This document shows, in pieces, positions 41,224 through 41,349 of a stretch of 41,349 nucleotides of DNA (positions within the stretch are counted from its first letter, which is position 1; the number at the start of each line of letters is the position of its first letter). The position numbers and the translations under genes are program-made. The stretch is from a bacterium (GTDB lineage: Bacteria; B130-G9), in the NCBI GenBank assembly GCA_035527515.1, contig DATLAJ010000064.1, forward strand, positions 1 to 41,349, given 5' to 3'. A model generated the notes under the pieces. It did not search any database. It was given only the letters and a program-made list of their open reading frames with translations, and was not told where the DNA came from.

Positions 41224-41349
41224 TTCTTGCTCTCCTCGATAAGTCCTGCAAGGTGCACCACGAGGTCCTCGACCTCGATGCCGCTCTTGACCCAGGAGTC
41301 CGGCCTCATCACGAACTTCAAGCTCGTAAGGCTCCTAGGACTAAGCGTT
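41220..41349 (-). CDS. C-terminal end of an unidentified gene upstream of the complex
   Basis: Only the last 42 residues are inside the window; they end VEDLVVHLAGLIEESKK, and the stop overlaps the GTG of the alpha-subunit gene (GTGA). The frame is open to the window edge. The tight coupling suggests it belongs to the same operon. Too little is visible for a family call. Confidence 0.65.
   Translation of the reverse strand, partial: TLSPRSLTSLKFVMRPDSWVKSGIEVEDLVVHLAGLIEESKK

Overview
The window is ordinary, gene-dense bacterial chromosome of moderately high GC. It carries no rRNA, tRNA, CRISPR array, phage gene or recognisable transposase that I can see. An O-antigen-ligase-type protein, many sugar transferases and a DPM1-like lipid-sugar synthase suggest a diderm (Gram-negative-type) envelope. 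A mitochondrial-type citrate synthase, a LeuCD-type hydratase in the place of aconitase, a FapA (DUF342) protein, a secreted subtilase-like protein with repeated Ig-like modules and frequent TTG/GTG starts together fit an uncultured or deep-branching lineage better than a familiar model phylum. I cannot name the phylum from sequence alone.

Layout. 1-2352 (+): end of a polysaccharide locus (GT4 glycosyltransferase cut by the window edge, then an O-antigen ligase/polymerase). 2442-4792 (-): gluconeogenic operon, an unusually long class II aldolase followed by class I fructose-1,6-bisphosphatase, with a good sigma-70-type promoter. 5116-8223 (+): stand-alone Lrp/AsnC ligand-binding domain, a roughly 490-bp empty spacer, a pentapeptide-repeat protein and the replicative helicase DnaB. 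8358-13050 (-): XPB-N-like/WYL-like protein, GT4 glycosyltransferase, 2-phosphoglycerate-kinase-like protein with two ATP-cone modules, DUF3467 protein. 13198-19463 (+): STAS-domain protein, anchored glycosyltransferase, GT39-type membrane transferase, a small conserved protein and a second GT-C-like membrane protein. 20030-21415 (-): GlcF-like Fe-S oxidoreductase. 21764-28285 (+): B12-binding-type radical SAM protein, secreted subtilase-fold protein that has lost its catalytic triad, cytosolic beta-propeller protein. 28411-30045 (-): FapA. 30252-31882 (-): DAHP synthase and polyprenol-phosphate sugar synthase. 32051-33322 (-): LarA-family protein. 33407-37807 (-): oxidative TCA block, citrate synthase - LeuC - LeuD - NADP-type isocitrate dehydrogenase, closed by a good terminator. 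37991-41349 (-): iron-sulfur flavoprotein dehydrogenase complex of the sarcosine/proline/opine dehydrogenase type, with the tail of one more gene.

The most unexpected structure is non-coding. A 60-bp element made of two TGTCCC(AAAT)GGGACA palindromes exactly 32 bp apart occurs at 17043-17102. It recurs, inverted and about 78% identical, at 19872-19931. The two copies enclose the small conserved gene and the GT-C gene, and an identical AAAC lies immediately outside both ends. This may be a mobile cassette without its own transposase, or a pair of helically phased operator sites; the left copy sits just upstream of an extended -10 promoter. The second highlight is the subtilase-fold protein at 23357-26182, in which the catalytic Asp, His and Ser are all replaced (S399, V457, A640): a secreted pseudo-peptidase.

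How the genes work together: the aldolase/FBPase pair and the citrate synthase-LeuCD-Icd block are central carbon metabolism. The glycosyltransferases at 1-2352, 13823-19463 and 30252-30989 point to surface glycan or glycolipid synthesis. The 2PGK-like/GT4 pair may act on phosphoglycerate or a glycosylated derivative, which is inference only.
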